DNA of 64,000 bases from Arthrobacter beigongshangensis (GCF_016820585.1 NZ_JADHDX010000007.1:109951-173950), one strand, 5' to 3'. Positions 36,758 to 47,154 are shown, counted from the first letter of the stretch. Notes: a model not told the origin generated them from the letters alone. Numbers and translations are program-made.

Positions 36758-37090
36758 ATCAAAGAAATATATGGGAAGCGTAAAGAGACGGTTGAGCGCG
36801 TCTTTACCGACAACAATGAAAAGCATGTCATGCAATGGACAACCCCCAAAGGGGACTTAAAAAAATGTCCATGCAGGCGATGCTCACTTTCGCTGCCCAA
36901 AATCTTAAGAAGCTCGCCAGATTGACGCGGGAAACGCCAGCAAGGGCATTATATAAATTAAGACAGCTATGCGATATGGAGATTCTCCGCACATAATACA
37001 TCAAAAATAACAAAAGGGCTTGAAATCGGGTTGATTTCTAGCTCTTTTGTCTACAGTCTGCCCCCTCACAAGCAGTGAGGGGTTTTGTTT
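36757..37090 (+). mobile_element. Remnant of an IS1182-like element (transposase 3' end)
   Basis: The plus-strand frame from about 36758 to TAA at 36994-36996 reads EIYGKRKETVERVFTDNNEK, then KKMSMQAMLTFAAQNLKKLA. This is the C-terminal region of IS1182-family DDE transposases. The rest of the transposase and the left end are gone, replaced by the truncated xylB. Downstream lies CCCCTCACAAGCAGTGAGGGG (37062-37082) followed by TTTTGTTT, a terminator that probably belongs to the element's right end. The exact element boundary was not determined. Confidence 0.8.
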
Positions 37091-37091
37091 A

Positions 37092-38777
37092 TTAAACTTT
37101 AAAGGTACTGATTACTTCTTGTAGATCCTGGGCCATTGAACTTAAAGCAATTGTTGAAGCTGATATTTCCTCCATTGAGGCATTTTGTTCTTCTACTGAG
37201 GCAGCTACGTTCTGTGTATTTCCAGCAGATTGTTCAGCGATAGAAGCTAGAGCTTCCATTGTCTCTACCATACTTTGTGAGCTTGAATTAACTTGCCCGA
37301 TAATAGCAGAAACCTCCCGCGCCTCTTCGGTAACTTGTTCAATGGCCATTAATATGTCTTTGAAGACCTCACCTGTTTGATGAACCATATTAATACCTTC
37401 CCCGACAACGGATGTACCAAGATTCATAGATTGAACGGCATTCTCCGATTCAGCTTGGATCTCTATAATAAGATTACGGATTTGACCGGCGGCTTGTCCA
37501 GACCCCACGGCTAACTTTCTAACTTCATCAGCAACGACTGAAAACCCTCGACCATGCTCCCCAGCCCGCGCAGCTTCAATCGCAGCATTTAAAGCTAAGA
37601 GATTTGTTTGATCAGCAATCTGAGTGATCAATTCAACGATTTGACCAATTTCCTCTGATTTTTCACCTAAGGCGTTAATAATCTCTCTCGTTTCACTTAC
37701 GGACTGTTGTACAAGATTTATTTGTTCAACAGTTTGGGTAACCACAGTGTTTCCAGCGGCTGCTTTTTCGCTCGTAGAAGTCGTTAAATCTGCGACGGAT
37801 TGAATAGAAAATGCAGCCTGATTCATCCCATTTGAGATTTCTATGACTGCTTGAGAAGCTCCCCTTGCATGGGAAACTTGCGTTTCCGAACCTAAAGCTA
37901 CCTCTTGAATGGCAATTGAGATTTGTTCAGTTGCTTTACCGGTCTGTTCGGCACCGGCAGAAAGCTGTTCTGATGTTGCCGCCACTTGTTCGGCATCTAA
38001 GCTAACTTGTTGGATCAATTGACGAAGATTCATTTTCATTTGGTTAAAGGATTTTGCAAGATTCCCTATTTCATCCCGATTTTTCACCATTATGTCCTCT
38101 TGAGCCAAATCGCCAGATGCGATTCCTTCTGCCATCTTTTCAATTAATAAAATCGGTTTTGTAATCATTCGAGTAATGATGACGCCTATTAAAATCGCCA
38201 AAATAATTGCAATCACACTTAAGGTAAGAACTGTCGAAGTAACGGAACTAACCAACGCAGAGCTAGCAAGACTTTCTTCCTTCATAAGCTCTGCTTGCTC
38301 TATGGCTATTTGACTTGAGATATCGCGTATTTCCCTCACTAGGGGCATAGCTACCCCAAGGAAGTGTTTTTCAGCTTTATCTGGACTAGAATTCATCAAG
38401 CTTATGATTTGGTCTGATTCTAACTTAAACTGTTCATTCAACGTTTCAAGTTGTGTGAGTGTATCTTTCAGGTCTTGGTGATTAGCTAACTTGTAGGCAG
38501 CTTCAATGTGCTCATTAAGGTCAGTTATCACTTGTGCTAACGCTTCTGGTGTACCCTTTTCCTGTAATAGCACACCTCGCAAGCTACTGATTTCTTGCGA
38601 AGTACTTATCTCCATTTTCAATGCATGCGATTCAATAACCGCTCGTCTATCTACCAAATCGGAAAAAGATTTGTCTACCTTTTGTATATTGTAATAGGAT
38701 ATAGAGCTAATGATTCCAAGAATAATTGCAACACTTAAGAATCCGCCTAACAATTTATTTCCAATTGTGAAGTTCAT
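37092..38777 (-). CDS. Methyl-accepting chemotaxis protein
   Basis: This 561-residue chemoreceptor has a membrane helix at about 8-30 and an extracellular four-helix-bundle-type sensor (about 31-180). A second helix lies at about 180-203, and the HAMP domain ([23 protein letters not shown]) at about 205-260. The cytoplasmic signalling hairpin has the conserved tip [37 protein letters not shown]. The ATG follows AAAGGGG. It signals to CheA/CheW. The ligand is unknown. Nearness to the sugar operons makes sugar or organic acid sensing possible but unproven. Confidence 0.94.
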   Translation of the reverse strand: MNFTIGNKLLGGFLSVAIILGIISSISYYNIQKVDKSFSDLVDRRAVIESHALKMEISTSQEISSLRGVLLQEKGTPEALAQVITDLNEHIEAAYKLANHQDLKDTLTQLETLNEQFKLESDQIISLMNSSPDKAEKHFLGVAMPLVREIRDISSQIAIEQAELMKEESLASSALVSSVTSTVLTLSVIAIILAILIGVIITRMITKPILLIEKMAEGIASGDLAQEDIMVKNRDEIGNLAKSFNQMKMNLRQLIQQVSLDAEQVAATSEQLSAGAEQTGKATEQISIAIQEVALGSETQVSHARGASQAVIEISNGMNQAAFSIQSVADLTTSTSEKAAAGNTVVTQTVEQINLVQQSVSETREIINALGEKSEEIGQIVELITQIADQTNLLALNAAIEAARAGEHGRGFSVVADEVRKLAVGSGQAAGQIRNLIIEIQAESENAVQSMNLGTSVVGEGINMVHQTGEVFKDILMAIEQVTEEAREVSAIIGQVNSSSQSMVETMEALASIAEQSAGNTQNVAASVEEQNASMEEISASTIALSSMAQDLQEVISTFKV

Positions 38778-39083
38778 TCCTATAACCCCTTTTTCAGTTT
38801 TATTAATACTGCTTCTTTGATTTTATGTTCATAATTCATACAAAAACTACTACCTAAGATTATCCTGAAATCAACCTGCCGTTAATATTTCAATCATCAA
38901 TGTTGTCTCATGCCTCTCTGCTCTCCTTAATGAATAACCCTGTTCAATAGAAATCAATACCTTTCTGTAATCGTAATAAAGCGATGTGTTTATAGTGATT
39001 TATGACTAACGAGTAATATGTACTGATTAAGATTATAACGTCTGTTGATTAGCTAGTTATTTCCAATAAAATCATAGAAAAAA

Positions 39084-39144
39084 GACACTTTTTCTGATAC
39101 GATGTTAAGCGACTAAACCAACATCCGTACACAAGAAAAGTGTC
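39084..39144. repeat. Nested imperfect palindrome
   Basis: Outer arms GACACTTTTTC and GAAAAGTGTC enclose an inner GATGTT/AACATC pair. The 61-base structure could form a long hairpin. It resembles ends of small palindromic or MITE-like elements but no family is assigned. Confidence 0.5.
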
Positions 39145-39224
39145 CTCCTTCGCCGAATACAAGAGCCTAATTCTAATGTACTTGGTGAGGTAAAGTACCA
39201 AGTAGACACCAACAATCACGCACC

Positions 39225-39267
39225 ATCCATCGTTATTGCGACGTCACTTTTAGTGATAACGATGGAT
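39225..39267. repeat. 12-bp inverted repeat beyond the xyl operon
   Basis: ATCCATCGTTAT (39225-39236) pairs with ATAACGATGGAT (39256-39267), with an inner TCAC/GTGA stem. It lies about 60 bases beyond the last gene of the xylose operon and could stop or stabilise that transcript, though no T tract follows on the minus strand. Confidence 0.55.
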
Positions 39268-39323
39268 ACACAATTCGACAAAACGGATGATTAGACAGCC
39301 TCATGACTATTCAATGAAAAGTA

Positions 39324-40316
39324 TTACGTTAGCTTTACAGGCTGGCCTGTTTTAATGGATTGATAGCAAGCCTCTAGTACTCGCATATTATTGATTGTAG
39401 ATTGCCCGGTAATTGCAGGTTCTGTATTATTTAGTATAGCTGAGGAAAAATGCTCTACCTCCAAACGATAAATATCTCCAGATACTTTTTCTTCTCTGAT
39501 CATTCCATTTCCTTGTATCAGAATAGAGCCTATACCGCCATTCACATCTGGACGGAATGCAAAAGGTACCTTAATCGTCCCTTTTGTCCCAACAATCTCG
39601 TACTCATTTCTTGCGGTCATGTCAAAACTACAATCGAAAATAGCTGTCAAACCATTATCGAGCTTTAAATAACTATACACGCTTATATCAATCCCTGATT
39701 CTGGTTCTATTGCGGCAATGGCTTGTACTTCAATAGGTTCCGCTCCTGTTATATGGCGAATTACTTCTATTGAATAACAACCCACATCGTATAAGCTACC
39801 CCCACCCATATCTTTGTCCATTCTAATGTCATTGTTACGATTTTTTAAATAAAAAGAATGGCTGGATCTAATCAGTTTAGTATCCCCGATTTCTCCGGAA
39901 GCTATAATTTCTTTCACACGTGCATGTTGTGGATGAAATTGGTACATGAATCCTTCCATAAACTTCACATTATGCTCTGAGCAAATTTGTACCATTTCAG
40001 CGGCCTCAGCGGCTGTTAATGCCGCTGGTTTCTCACAAAGTATATGCTTGCCCTGCTTAGCAGCTTGTAATACCCATTCCTTATGCAAATGATTAGGGAG
40101 GGGTATATATACCGCATCGATATCCGGATCATTCAATAGCTGTTCGTAACTTTCATAGGCTTTAGGTATATGTAAAGCCGATGCAACTGCATGGACTTTA
40201 CTTCCCCGGCTTGCAATGGCGACAACTTCCGCATTTTCTGCTCGAAAAATGGCTGGAATCACTTGTGTTTGGGCAATGTTTGCTGTACTTAATACTCCCC
40301 AACGAACTTTTTTCAT
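39324..40316 (-). CDS. Gfo/Idh/MocA-family oxidoreductase
   Basis: This 330-residue NAD(P)-dependent dehydrogenase has an N-terminal Rossmann fold (VRWGVLSTANIAQTQVIPAI), the family EKP motif (HILCEKPAALT, about 92-102), and the C-terminal substrate domain with DMGGGSLYDVGCYSIEVIRH. The start ATG lies 20 bases after the xylB stop with AAAGGGAG, so it is probably the last gene of xylF-G-H-A-B. A sugar dehydrogenase role, perhaps on xylose or an inositol-like polyol, is suggested by family and position. Confidence 0.88.
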   Translation of the reverse strand: MKKVRWGVLSTANIAQTQVIPAIFRAENAEVVAIASRGSKVHAVASALHIPKAYESYEQLLNDPDIDAVYIPLPNHLHKEWVLQAAKQGKHILCEKPAALTAAEAAEMVQICSEHNVKFMEGFMYQFHPQHARVKEIIASGEIGDTKLIRSSHSFYLKNRNNDIRMDKDMGGGSLYDVGCYSIEVIRHITGAEPIEVQAIAAIEPESGIDISVYSYLKLDNGLTAIFDCSFDMTARNEYEIVGTKGTIKVPFAFRPDVNGGIGSILIQGNGMIREEKVSGDIYRLEVEHFSSAILNNTEPAITGQSTINNMRVLEACYQSIKTGQPVKLT

Positions 40317-40336
40317 CGTTATACTCCCTTTATTCT

Positions 40337-41836
40337 TTATTTTCTAAATGGCTTTAACTCCTCATTTATTGTTCTTGTTTGCGCATAAACCTTTGTATAA
40401 ATAGCAAATAACTCTTTATACTTTTCTACATTTTCTTTAATGGGTTCATATGATTTAGTTGTTTCAAGAAATACATCAGCACATTGACTTAGTGATTCAA
40501 ACCAGCCACATCCATATGCCGCAAGCATAGCTGCCCCCATTCCAGGACCTTGCTCGCTAGATAACTTTAGTATTTTCGCATTAAAAATATCAGCTTGCAT
40601 TTGCAACCATGTGTCATTTTTTGCACCACCACCAATAGAAATGATAGTGTCTATTTTTTTACCACTTTCTCTAAAGATATGAATCGATTCATTCAAAGAA
40701 AAAGTAATTCCCTCAAGTACCGCCCGAACAAAATCCTTTTTCGTGTGGGCAGATTCCATCCCTACAAAACTAGCTCGGATACTAGAGTCAGCATGCGGAG
40801 TTCTTTCTCCTACTAAATAAGGAGTGAAGATCAAGCCATTCGCACCAACAGGTATATGTTCAATACCATCTAACAGCTCAGTAAAATCTTCGTTCTCTGC
40901 GAAGGTATGCTTGAACCATTCCAAACTATGCCCCGCCGACAAAGTAACCCCCATCGTATAAAAGGCATCCTCTTTTCCATGATTAAAATAGTGAACCTTG
41001 CCATCGAAATCACGATTTCTTTGTTCTTCATAGGACAAAATCACACCGGATGTTCCAATGCTACATAATGTTTTTTCTTCCGATAAAATTCCTGAACCAA
41101 TAGCACCACAGGCGTTATCTGCACCACCGGCAAACACTTTTGTTGAATGGTAGAGCCCTGTTGTATGTGCAAATTCCGCTGTAATCGTTCCTATATAACC
41201 ATGTGATTCTACTAAAGGCGGACAAATTGATTGTTCTATATCAAAAAGGTTGCATATCTCATGACTCCACACTTTTTCACTAACATCTAATAATAAGGTT
41301 CCTGCTGCATCTGAGTACTCACTATGTATTTTTCCAGTCAAACGATAGCGTAAATAATCTTTAGGAAGCATGAAGAAAGCAATTTGTTCAAAGATTTCTG
41401 GTTCATGTTCCTTCACCCATAATATTTTTGGCAAAGTGAAGCCTTCCAAAGCTGGATTTTTCGTAATATTCAGCAGCTTTTCTCTACCAACAACCTCATA
41501 GATTTCTTGGCATTGCTTTGTTGTACGCGTATCGTTCCACAAAATAGCATTCCGTAATAATTCATTCTTTTGATTCACTACTACAAGTCCGTGCATTTGA
41601 CCGGAAAAGCTAATTCCTTCAATATCTTGTGGATTCCCTTCAAATTGTTGTACAAGTTCCACAAGTGCTTCCGAAGTTTTTGCATACCATTCTTCCGGAT
41701 TCTGCTCACTATAGCCTGATTTCTCCTGGATAAGTGGATAAGATTTTGAGATTTCCTGACATACTTCTCCTCTTTTATTCGTCAATAAAACCTTCACAGC
41801 ACTTGTACCTAAATCAATCCCAATCACATATTTCAT
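40337..41836 (-). CDS. xylB: Xylulokinase
   Basis: This 499-residue FGGY-family kinase phosphorylates D-xylulose to xylulose 5-phosphate. Motifs include the N-terminal GIDLGTSAVKVLL, the substrate region GISFSGQMHGLVVV with AILWNDTRT, the domain-2 phosphate loop SIGTSGVIL, and IISIGGGAKN with GPGMGAAMLAAYG. I chose the ATG at 41836 after GAGGGAG rather than an in-frame start at 41872 inside the hairpin. It follows xylA by 85 bases, and a terminator-like hairpin lies in that gap. Two damaged partial copies exist at 36.3 and 14.8 kb. Confidence 0.96.
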   Translation of the reverse strand: MKYVIGIDLGTSAVKVLLTNKRGEVCQEISKSYPLIQEKSGYSEQNPEEWYAKTSEALVELVQQFEGNPQDIEGISFSGQMHGLVVVNQKNELLRNAILWNDTRTTKQCQEIYEVVGREKLLNITKNPALEGFTLPKILWVKEHEPEIFEQIAFFMLPKDYLRYRLTGKIHSEYSDAAGTLLLDVSEKVWSHEICNLFDIEQSICPPLVESHGYIGTITAEFAHTTGLYHSTKVFAGGADNACGAIGSGILSEEKTLCSIGTSGVILSYEEQRNRDFDGKVHYFNHGKEDAFYTMGVTLSAGHSLEWFKHTFAENEDFTELLDGIEHIPVGANGLIFTPYLVGERTPHADSSIRASFVGMESAHTKKDFVRAVLEGITFSLNESIHIFRESGKKIDTIISIGGGAKNDTWLQMQADIFNAKILKLSSEQGPGMGAAMLAAYGCGWFESLSQCADVFLETTKSYEPIKENVEKYKELFAIYTKVYAQTRTINEELKPFRK

Positions 41837-41861
41837 ATTTTCTCCCTCATTTATGTTTGAT

Positions 41862-41906
41862 AAAAAAGACATACTAGAAACCTCTAATCCGCTTCTAGTA
41901 TGTCTT
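41862..41906 (-). terminator. Terminator-like hairpin between xylA and xylB
   Basis: AAGACATACTAGAA (41866-41879) and TTCTAGTATGTCTT (41893-41906) pair perfectly. On the minus strand the stem is followed by six T residues. It probably ends part of the xylA transcript and lowers xylB expression relative to upstream genes. Confidence 0.8.
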
Positions 41907-41921
41907 ACTGTAATACAATCG

Positions 41922-43244
41922 TTACTCAGACGTTACTGATAGTAAATATTGATTTATTGTTGCTTTTAGACGCTCTGCCCGCCCAGAAGTATTCTGGATT
42001 TCTCCTAGTTGCATTGCATAATCTTCTAGCTTACGGAAGTTTGTTGTTCCCTCCACAATTTCCTTACCGATACCATGATTAAAACTGTCATAACGCTCAT
42101 CAATAAATCCGTCTAATACGTTATCATCAATTAGTTTTTGCGCCACTTTTAGTCCTACTGCAAAACTATCCATCCCTGCAATATGTGCATGGAATAGGTC
42201 TTCTTGTTCGAACGATCCTCTTCTAACTTTTGCATCGAAGTTCAAGCCGCCGCGACCTAGTCCGCCATTTTTCAGGATTTCATACATCGCTAAAGTAGTA
42301 GAGTATAGATCCGTTGGGAATTCATCTGTATCCCAGCCAAGTAATGTATCCCCTTGGTTTGCATCTACTGATCCTAACATGCCATTAATACGTGCGAAGT
42401 GTAGTTCGTGTTCAAATGTATGACCCGCTAAAGTAGCATGGTTCGCTTCAATATTAAATTTGAAATGATTTTGTAGATCGTATGATTGTAAAAATGCTAA
42501 ACCTGTCGCAACATCAAAATCATACTGATGCTTCGATGGCTCTTTCGGTTTTGGTTCAATTAAGAACTGACCATCATATCCAATTTCCTTCGCATAATCG
42601 ACAGCCATATGGAAAAACCGTCCCAGATTATCAAGTTCAAGCTTCATATTCGTGTTTAACAGGGTTTCGTAGCCTTCACGCCCCCCCCAGAATACATAGT
42701 TTTCTGACCCTAGTTCTTTGGCAACTTCCAAGCCTTTTTTCACCTTTGCAGCTGAATAGGCAAATACATCAGCATTGACGGCCGTTGCAGCTCCATGTAC
42801 AAAACGGGGATGTGAAAACATATTGGCTGTATTCCATAAAAGCTTTGTCTTACTTGTAGTCATATAGTCTTTAGTCATTGCGACAATTTCATCTAAATTC
42901 TTATTTGTTTCTTGAAGAGTTGCTCCTTCTGGTGAAATATCAATATCATGGAAGCAAAAGAATGGTACATTTAATTTCTCGAAAAACTCAAATCCAGCTT
43001 CGACACGGGCTTTAGCTAAATCCATGCCTTTAAATTTATCCCATGAACGAATCATATTGCCAGCACCAAATGGATCTGATCCGTCCATTGTAAATGTATG
43101 CCAATAAGCAACACCGAATCGTAGTATCTCTTCCATTGTCTTGCCGGCTACTTTTTCTTCCGGATTATAGAATTTAAATGCTAGTGGATTTGTGGATTTA
43201 TGTCCTTCAAATTTAATGTGATTAATGTTTTCAAAATATGTCAT
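41922..43244 (-). CDS. xylA: Xylose isomerase
   Basis: This 440-residue enzyme converts D-xylose to D-xylulose using two divalent metals. Family signatures are [12 protein letters not shown] (catalytic His region), the [16 protein letters not shown] block, [34 protein letters not shown] and GSVDANQGD. These supply the metal-binding Glu, His and Asp residues. I chose the ATG at 43244 after GGAGG. It lies in the operon after xylH and before xylB. The length and motifs indicate a class II, functional enzyme. Confidence 0.97.
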   Translation of the reverse strand: MTYFENINHIKFEGHKSTNPLAFKFYNPEEKVAGKTMEEILRFGVAYWHTFTMDGSDPFGAGNMIRSWDKFKGMDLAKARVEAGFEFFEKLNVPFFCFHDIDISPEGATLQETNKNLDEIVAMTKDYMTTSKTKLLWNTANMFSHPRFVHGAATAVNADVFAYSAAKVKKGLEVAKELGSENYVFWGGREGYETLLNTNMKLELDNLGRFFHMAVDYAKEIGYDGQFLIEPKPKEPSKHQYDFDVATGLAFLQSYDLQNHFKFNIEANHATLAGHTFEHELHFARINGMLGSVDANQGDTLLGWDTDEFPTDLYSTTLAMYEILKNGGLGRGGLNFDAKVRRGSFEQEDLFHAHIAGMDSFAVGLKVAQKLIDDNVLDGFIDERYDSFNHGIGKEIVEGTTNFRKLEDYAMQLGEIQNTSGRAERLKATINQYLLSVTSE

Positions 43245-43294
43245 GCTCAATTCCTCCAGATGTTTTATGTTTTACAATTCTTTAAATCTATCGA

Positions 43295-44458
43295 TTACTT
43301 TTTACTAGCTATGTCACTCCAGACAGCGATGATTAGAATTAATCCCTTGACGATATATTGCCAGAAGGTTTCGATATTCATCATACTCATACCGTTGTCA
43401 ATGCTGGCCATGATTAATGCACCAATGAGAGCACCGACAACTTTTCCTTTACCACCCATTAGACTAGTTCCACCTATAACACAGGCTGCAATTGCATCAA
43501 GTTCGTACATATTTCCTGCGCTTACGGTGGCCGCATTTAATCTACTGGTTAAAATCACACCTGCAACTCCAGATAATGCACCCATTGATATGAAAACCCA
43601 TAGTGTATTACGCTTAATATTGATACCTGAAAGGGCTGCTGCTTCTGGGTTTCCACCAATGGCATAAACGTATCTCCCGAATGAGGTTTTATTTGAAATA
43701 AAGATGAAAATGGCTGCCAATAAAACAACAAGTAATATAGGCGTTGGAATTCCTTGATAGCGATTCAACATATACGTAGCTAACAAGATGAAAAACGAGT
43801 AAACGCCAACCTTGCCATAGTCAATTACTGGTGCTGGTAGCAATAATTCTAATTTTTTTCTTTTCGACCGATTCCAGACTGTCCAAAATATCAACAAGCC
43901 AATACTGGCTATTGCCAAAATATAACCTAAGGTAAAAGGAAAATAACTATTACTGATTGCCTTAAAGCTATCATTCAGCGGCGCAATTGTTTGCCCTTTA
44001 CTCAGTCCAATCAATATGCCACGGAAAATCAACATCCCACCAAGCGTTACGATAAATGCTGGAACTGCCCTGTAGGCAACCCACCACCCTTGCCAAACAC
44101 CGAAAAGTGCACCTACGGCAATTGCCGCAACAACGACAGTAAACGTATTCCATTCGTACCAAACATGTAATATCGCTGCAACGCCACCCGTCAGACCCAC
44201 TAATGAACCAACGGATAAATCAATATGCCCGGCTACGATAACCAAAGTCATACCAATAGCTAGCACTGCAATGATAGACATTTGGGAAAATAAGTTGGAA
44301 ATATTTCGTGACGATAAAAATTCTCCACCAGTGAAAAAACCAAAGATAACAGCAATTAGCACCAGTGCAATAATCAATGTGTAGGCTTGCATATCTAACT
44401 TAAAACTTAAACCTCTTTTTTCCTTAATCTCTGGATTAACCGTGGACTGTGTTTTCAC
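43295..44458 (-). CDS. xylH: Xylose ABC transporter permease
   Basis: This 387-residue permease of the CUT2 family has about ten membrane segments and the motifs MTLVIVAGHIDLSVGSLVGLTGG, VPAFIVTLGGMLIFRGI, GGNPEAAALSGINIKR and ACVIGGTSLMGGKGKVVGALIGA. The start is a GTG at 44458, eight bases after AGGAGGG. The frame overlaps the end of xylG by four bases. It is longer than most CUT2 permeases because of a charged insert near the middle (NRSKRKKLELL), as is usual for XylH. Confidence 0.93.
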   Translation of the reverse strand: MKTQSTVNPEIKEKRGLSFKLDMQAYTLIIALVLIAVIFGFFTGGEFLSSRNISNLFSQMSIIAVLAIGMTLVIVAGHIDLSVGSLVGLTGGVAAILHVWYEWNTFTVVVAAIAVGALFGVWQGWWVAYRAVPAFIVTLGGMLIFRGILIGLSKGQTIAPLNDSFKAISNSYFPFTLGYILAIASIGLLIFWTVWNRSKRKKLELLLPAPVIDYGKVGVYSFFILLATYMLNRYQGIPTPILLVVLLAAIFIFISNKTSFGRYVYAIGGNPEAAALSGINIKRNTLWVFISMGALSGVAGVILTSRLNAATVSAGNMYELDAIAACVIGGTSLMGGKGKVVGALIGALIMASIDNGMSMMNIETFWQYIVKGLILIIAVWSDIASKK

Positions 44459-45975
44459 GATTTCTTCCCTCCTGTTGCACATGTCATTATTTTCTCCTGA
44501 GTTGCTTCATCCCTTAGGAATTCCCCTGTTATTTTCCCTTCTGCCATCACAATAATTCGATCAGACATGCCTAAAACTTCGGGTAATTCAGATGAAACAA
44601 TCACGATACCTACTCCCTGATTGGCAAGTTCGTTGATTATTTTATAAATCTCATACTTTGCCCCGACATCAATTCCCCTTGTCGGTTCGTCAAGTATCAA
44701 AATCTTAGGGTCATTTAATAACCATTTACTCAAGACAACCTTTTGCTGATTTCCACCACTGAGTTGACCAACCAACGCTTCCAAGTTAGGCGCCTTCAAG
44801 TTCATTTTGTATGTAATATCCCCCGCTGTTTTAACTTCCAAAGCATTATCAATTACCTTTAATTTCATCATCTTATTTAAAGCCGCTAATGTTGTGTTCT
44901 TAGTAATATCCATTCCTAAAACTAAACCATAGCGCTTTCTATCCTCGGAAACGTATGCCAATCCTTCTCGAATAGCATCCGCTGGGTTTTTAATATTTGT
45001 TTCTTTTCCATCAATTAAAACACTTCCTGTTTGGTTACCTTTTAGTCCACCAAACAAACTCATAAATAATTCCGTTCTTCCAGCACCCATCAGGCCAGAA
45101 AAGCCAAGAATCTCACCTTTTTTTACAGCAAATGAGGTATCAACGATTACTTTTTTCCCTACATGATCAGTAACTGAATAATTTTTTACTTCTAGTATAT
45201 TTTCAGAACTAATTGGGCGGGCTTCATAAGGGAAAAGCTCGGTCAATTCGCGTCCTACCATCTTTGTAATAATGAGCTCCTCTGTTAAGTCGGCAATTTT
45301 GTCGGTACTAATTGTTTGCCCATCTCTTAAAATCGTTACGGAATCCGCTAGTGCCATCACTTCATTGAGCTTATGAGAAATATAGATGCAAGTGACCCCT
45401 TCAGCACGTAGATCGTGGAGAAGTTTCATTAAAATATCAACATCACTTTCTGTTAATGCGGCGGTAGGCTCATCCAATATGAGAATTTCTGTTTTCTGCG
45501 TCAATGCCTTTGCAATTTCAATAATTTGCTGTTTACCCACTGTTAGTTGCCCGACTTTTGTTTGCGGGTCAACATCTAATCCAATATGATCTAACCATTT
45601 TTGGGCTTCTGCATAGATTTTATTCCAATCAATGATTTTCGCTCTCATTAAGTCATGACTTAAGAATAGGTTTTCGGCAACTGACATTTCTTCTACTAAT
45701 GCAAGTTCTTGATAAATGATTCCAACACCAGCATTTTGCGATTCTTTGATTGATTTAAATGCTACATTTTTACCGCTTATTATAATATCTCCGTCGTATG
45801 ATCCGTGTGGATAAACCCCGCTTAAAACTTTCATTAAAGTGGATTTACCTGCACCATTTTCACCGCATAAAGCATGAATTTCGCCTTTACGAACTGAAAA
45901 AGTAACATTATCTAGCGCACGTACACCGGGAAACTCTTTCGTAATTGCCCTCATTTGAAGTGCGTAATTTTCCAT
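44455..45975 (-). CDS. xylG: Xylose ABC transporter ATP-binding protein
   Basis: This 506-residue protein has two tandem ATPase domains. The first has Walker A GENGAGKST (about 38-46), VGKQQIIEIAKAL, and Walker B ILILDEPTAALT. The second has GLMGAGRTEL, signature LSGGNQQKVVLSK and ILILDEPTRGID. The layout matches XylG/MglA. It follows xylF by about 65 bases containing a strong hairpin, and overlaps xylH by four bases. It powers D-xylose import together with XylF and XylH. Confidence 0.94.
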   Translation of the reverse strand: MENYALQMRAITKEFPGVRALDNVTFSVRKGEIHALCGENGAGKSTLMKVLSGVYPHGSYDGDIIISGKNVAFKSIKESQNAGVGIIYQELALVEEMSVAENLFLSHDLMRAKIIDWNKIYAEAQKWLDHIGLDVDPQTKVGQLTVGKQQIIEIAKALTQKTEILILDEPTAALTESDVDILMKLLHDLRAEGVTCIYISHKLNEVMALADSVTILRDGQTISTDKIADLTEELIITKMVGRELTELFPYEARPISSENILEVKNYSVTDHVGKKVIVDTSFAVKKGEILGFSGLMGAGRTELFMSLFGGLKGNQTGSVLIDGKETNIKNPADAIREGLAYVSEDRKRYGLVLGMDITKNTTLAALNKMMKLKVIDNALEVKTAGDITYKMNLKAPNLEALVGQLSGGNQQKVVLSKWLLNDPKILILDEPTRGIDVGAKYEIYKIINELANQGVGIVIVSSELPEVLGMSDRIIVMAEGKITGEFLRDEATQEKIMTCATGGKKS

Positions 45976-46004
45976 TTTGGATTCCCTCCCCTAAAATAGA
46001 TAAA

Positions 46005-46034
46005 TTTAGAGGGGGATAGTATCCCCCTCCTAAA
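46005..46034 (-). promoter_or_regulatory. Strong hairpin between xylF and xylG
   Basis: TTTAG-AGGGGGATA and its complement (46005-46016 with 46022-46034, one bulge) form a GC-rich stem. No U tract follows on the minus strand. Hairpins at this position in binding-protein operons usually stabilise the upstream mRNA or reduce read-through, giving more binding protein than ATPase. Confidence 0.65.
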
Positions 46035-46041
46035 ATTCTAC

Positions 46042-47154
46042 TTATGGGCGTGCTGGACGCTCATTTTCTGGTACATTTTTATAAACATTATCGTATGAAT
46101 GGAAGTCGTCTTTTATTAGCGTATCGATAATATTTTCCTTACCTACTTTAATCGGATCTAGCTTAATGAAAGGTACATCTAACTTGCCATTGTTTACAGT
46201 TGAATCTGATGTAACCGCTTCACCTTTTGCCAATTGTACAGCTACTTCTGCGCTCTTAATTGCTATGGCTTTGATTGGCTTATACACTGTCATTGTTTGT
46301 GTACCTTCTGCAATACGTTGAACTGCTGCTAAATCGGCATCTTGACCCGAGATAACGACTTTGCCAGCTAGGCCTTGAGCATCCAATGCCTGGATTGCCC
46401 CTCCGGCTGTACTATCATTAGAAGCAACAATTGCATCAATATCATTTTTATTTGCTGTTAATGCATTTTCCATAATCTTCAATGCTTCATTTGCATCCCA
46501 GCCCTTCGCCCATTGATCACCGATAATTGTAATATCGCCTTTATCAACAAGAGGCTGAATAATATTCATTTGACCTTCTCTAAACATCTTCGCGTTATTA
46601 TCTGTTGGAGAACCACCCATTAGGAAGTACTTTCCTGTCGGTACTTTCTCTACTAAGTATTCAGCCTGCATCTCACCGACTCGTACATTATCAAAAGATA
46701 CGTAGGCATCGATATCTGAACCGTTCACTAGACGATCATATGCTAATACAGGAATTCCTTCTTCCTTTGCTTTTTCAACAGCCGGAGATAGGGCATCTGA
46801 GTTAATTGCGATGATAACCAATACATCAATGTCTTGGGATAGCATATTCTGAATTTGTGATAATTGCTTTGCTTCGTCGCCATTTGCTGACTGTACGATT
46901 ACTTCTGCCCCAAGTTCTTCCGCTCTCCCAACAAAAAAGTCGCGGTCATGTTGCCAACGTTCTAGTGATAAGTCTGATACTGAAAGACCGATTTTAATTT
47001 TCCCCTCTGACTTTTCCCCGGCATCTGCATTGCTTGTACTGCCGACTTTTGAATCAACCTCTTTACTCGTACCTGCATCCTGACCACATGCTGCCAACAA
47101 AAACATCATTAGCAATAAAACAACAACTGATTGTAAGCCCTTCCATTTCATCAT
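46042..47154 (-). CDS. xylF: D-xylose-binding lipoprotein
   Basis: This 370-residue type I periplasmic-binding lipoprotein has an N-terminal lipobox (LAAC, C23). It then shows the XylF pattern KIGLSVSDLSLERWQHDRDF, IDVLVIIAINSDALSPAVEKA, VLAYDRLVNGSDIDAYVSFDNVRVGEMQA, ASNDSTAGGAIQAL and QDADLAAVQRI. I chose the ATG at 47154 after AAAGGGAG rather than a far-upstream start at 47238. It is the first gene of the xylose operon. The XylR operator lies about 70-100 bases upstream. It captures D-xylose outside the membrane. Confidence 0.93.
   Translation of the reverse strand: MMKWKGLQSVVVLLLMMFLLAACGQDAGTSKEVDSKVGSTSNADAGEKSEGKIKIGLSVSDLSLERWQHDRDFFVGRAEELGAEVIVQSANGDEAKQLSQIQNMLSQDIDVLVIIAINSDALSPAVEKAKEEGIPVLAYDRLVNGSDIDAYVSFDNVRVGEMQAEYLVEKVPTGKYFLMGGSPTDNNAKMFREGQMNIIQPLVDKGDITIIGDQWAKGWDANEALKIMENALTANKNDIDAIVASNDSTAGGAIQALDAQGLAGKVVISGQDADLAAVQRIAEGTQTMTVYKPIKAIAIKSAEVAVQLAKGEAVTSDSTVNNGKLDVPFIKLDPIKVGKENIIDTLIKDDFHSYDNVYKNVPENERPARP

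Larger units (their letters stand above)
38778..39323. other. Gene-free stretch with several inverted repeats
   Basis: About 545 bases between the chemoreceptor start and the Gfo/Idh gene stop contain no supported gene. I see three inverted repeats: 39084-39144, TACTTGGT/ACCAAGTA at 39179-39204, and 39225-39267. They sit in sequence that may be residue of mobile DNA. No family was recognised. Confidence 0.45.
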
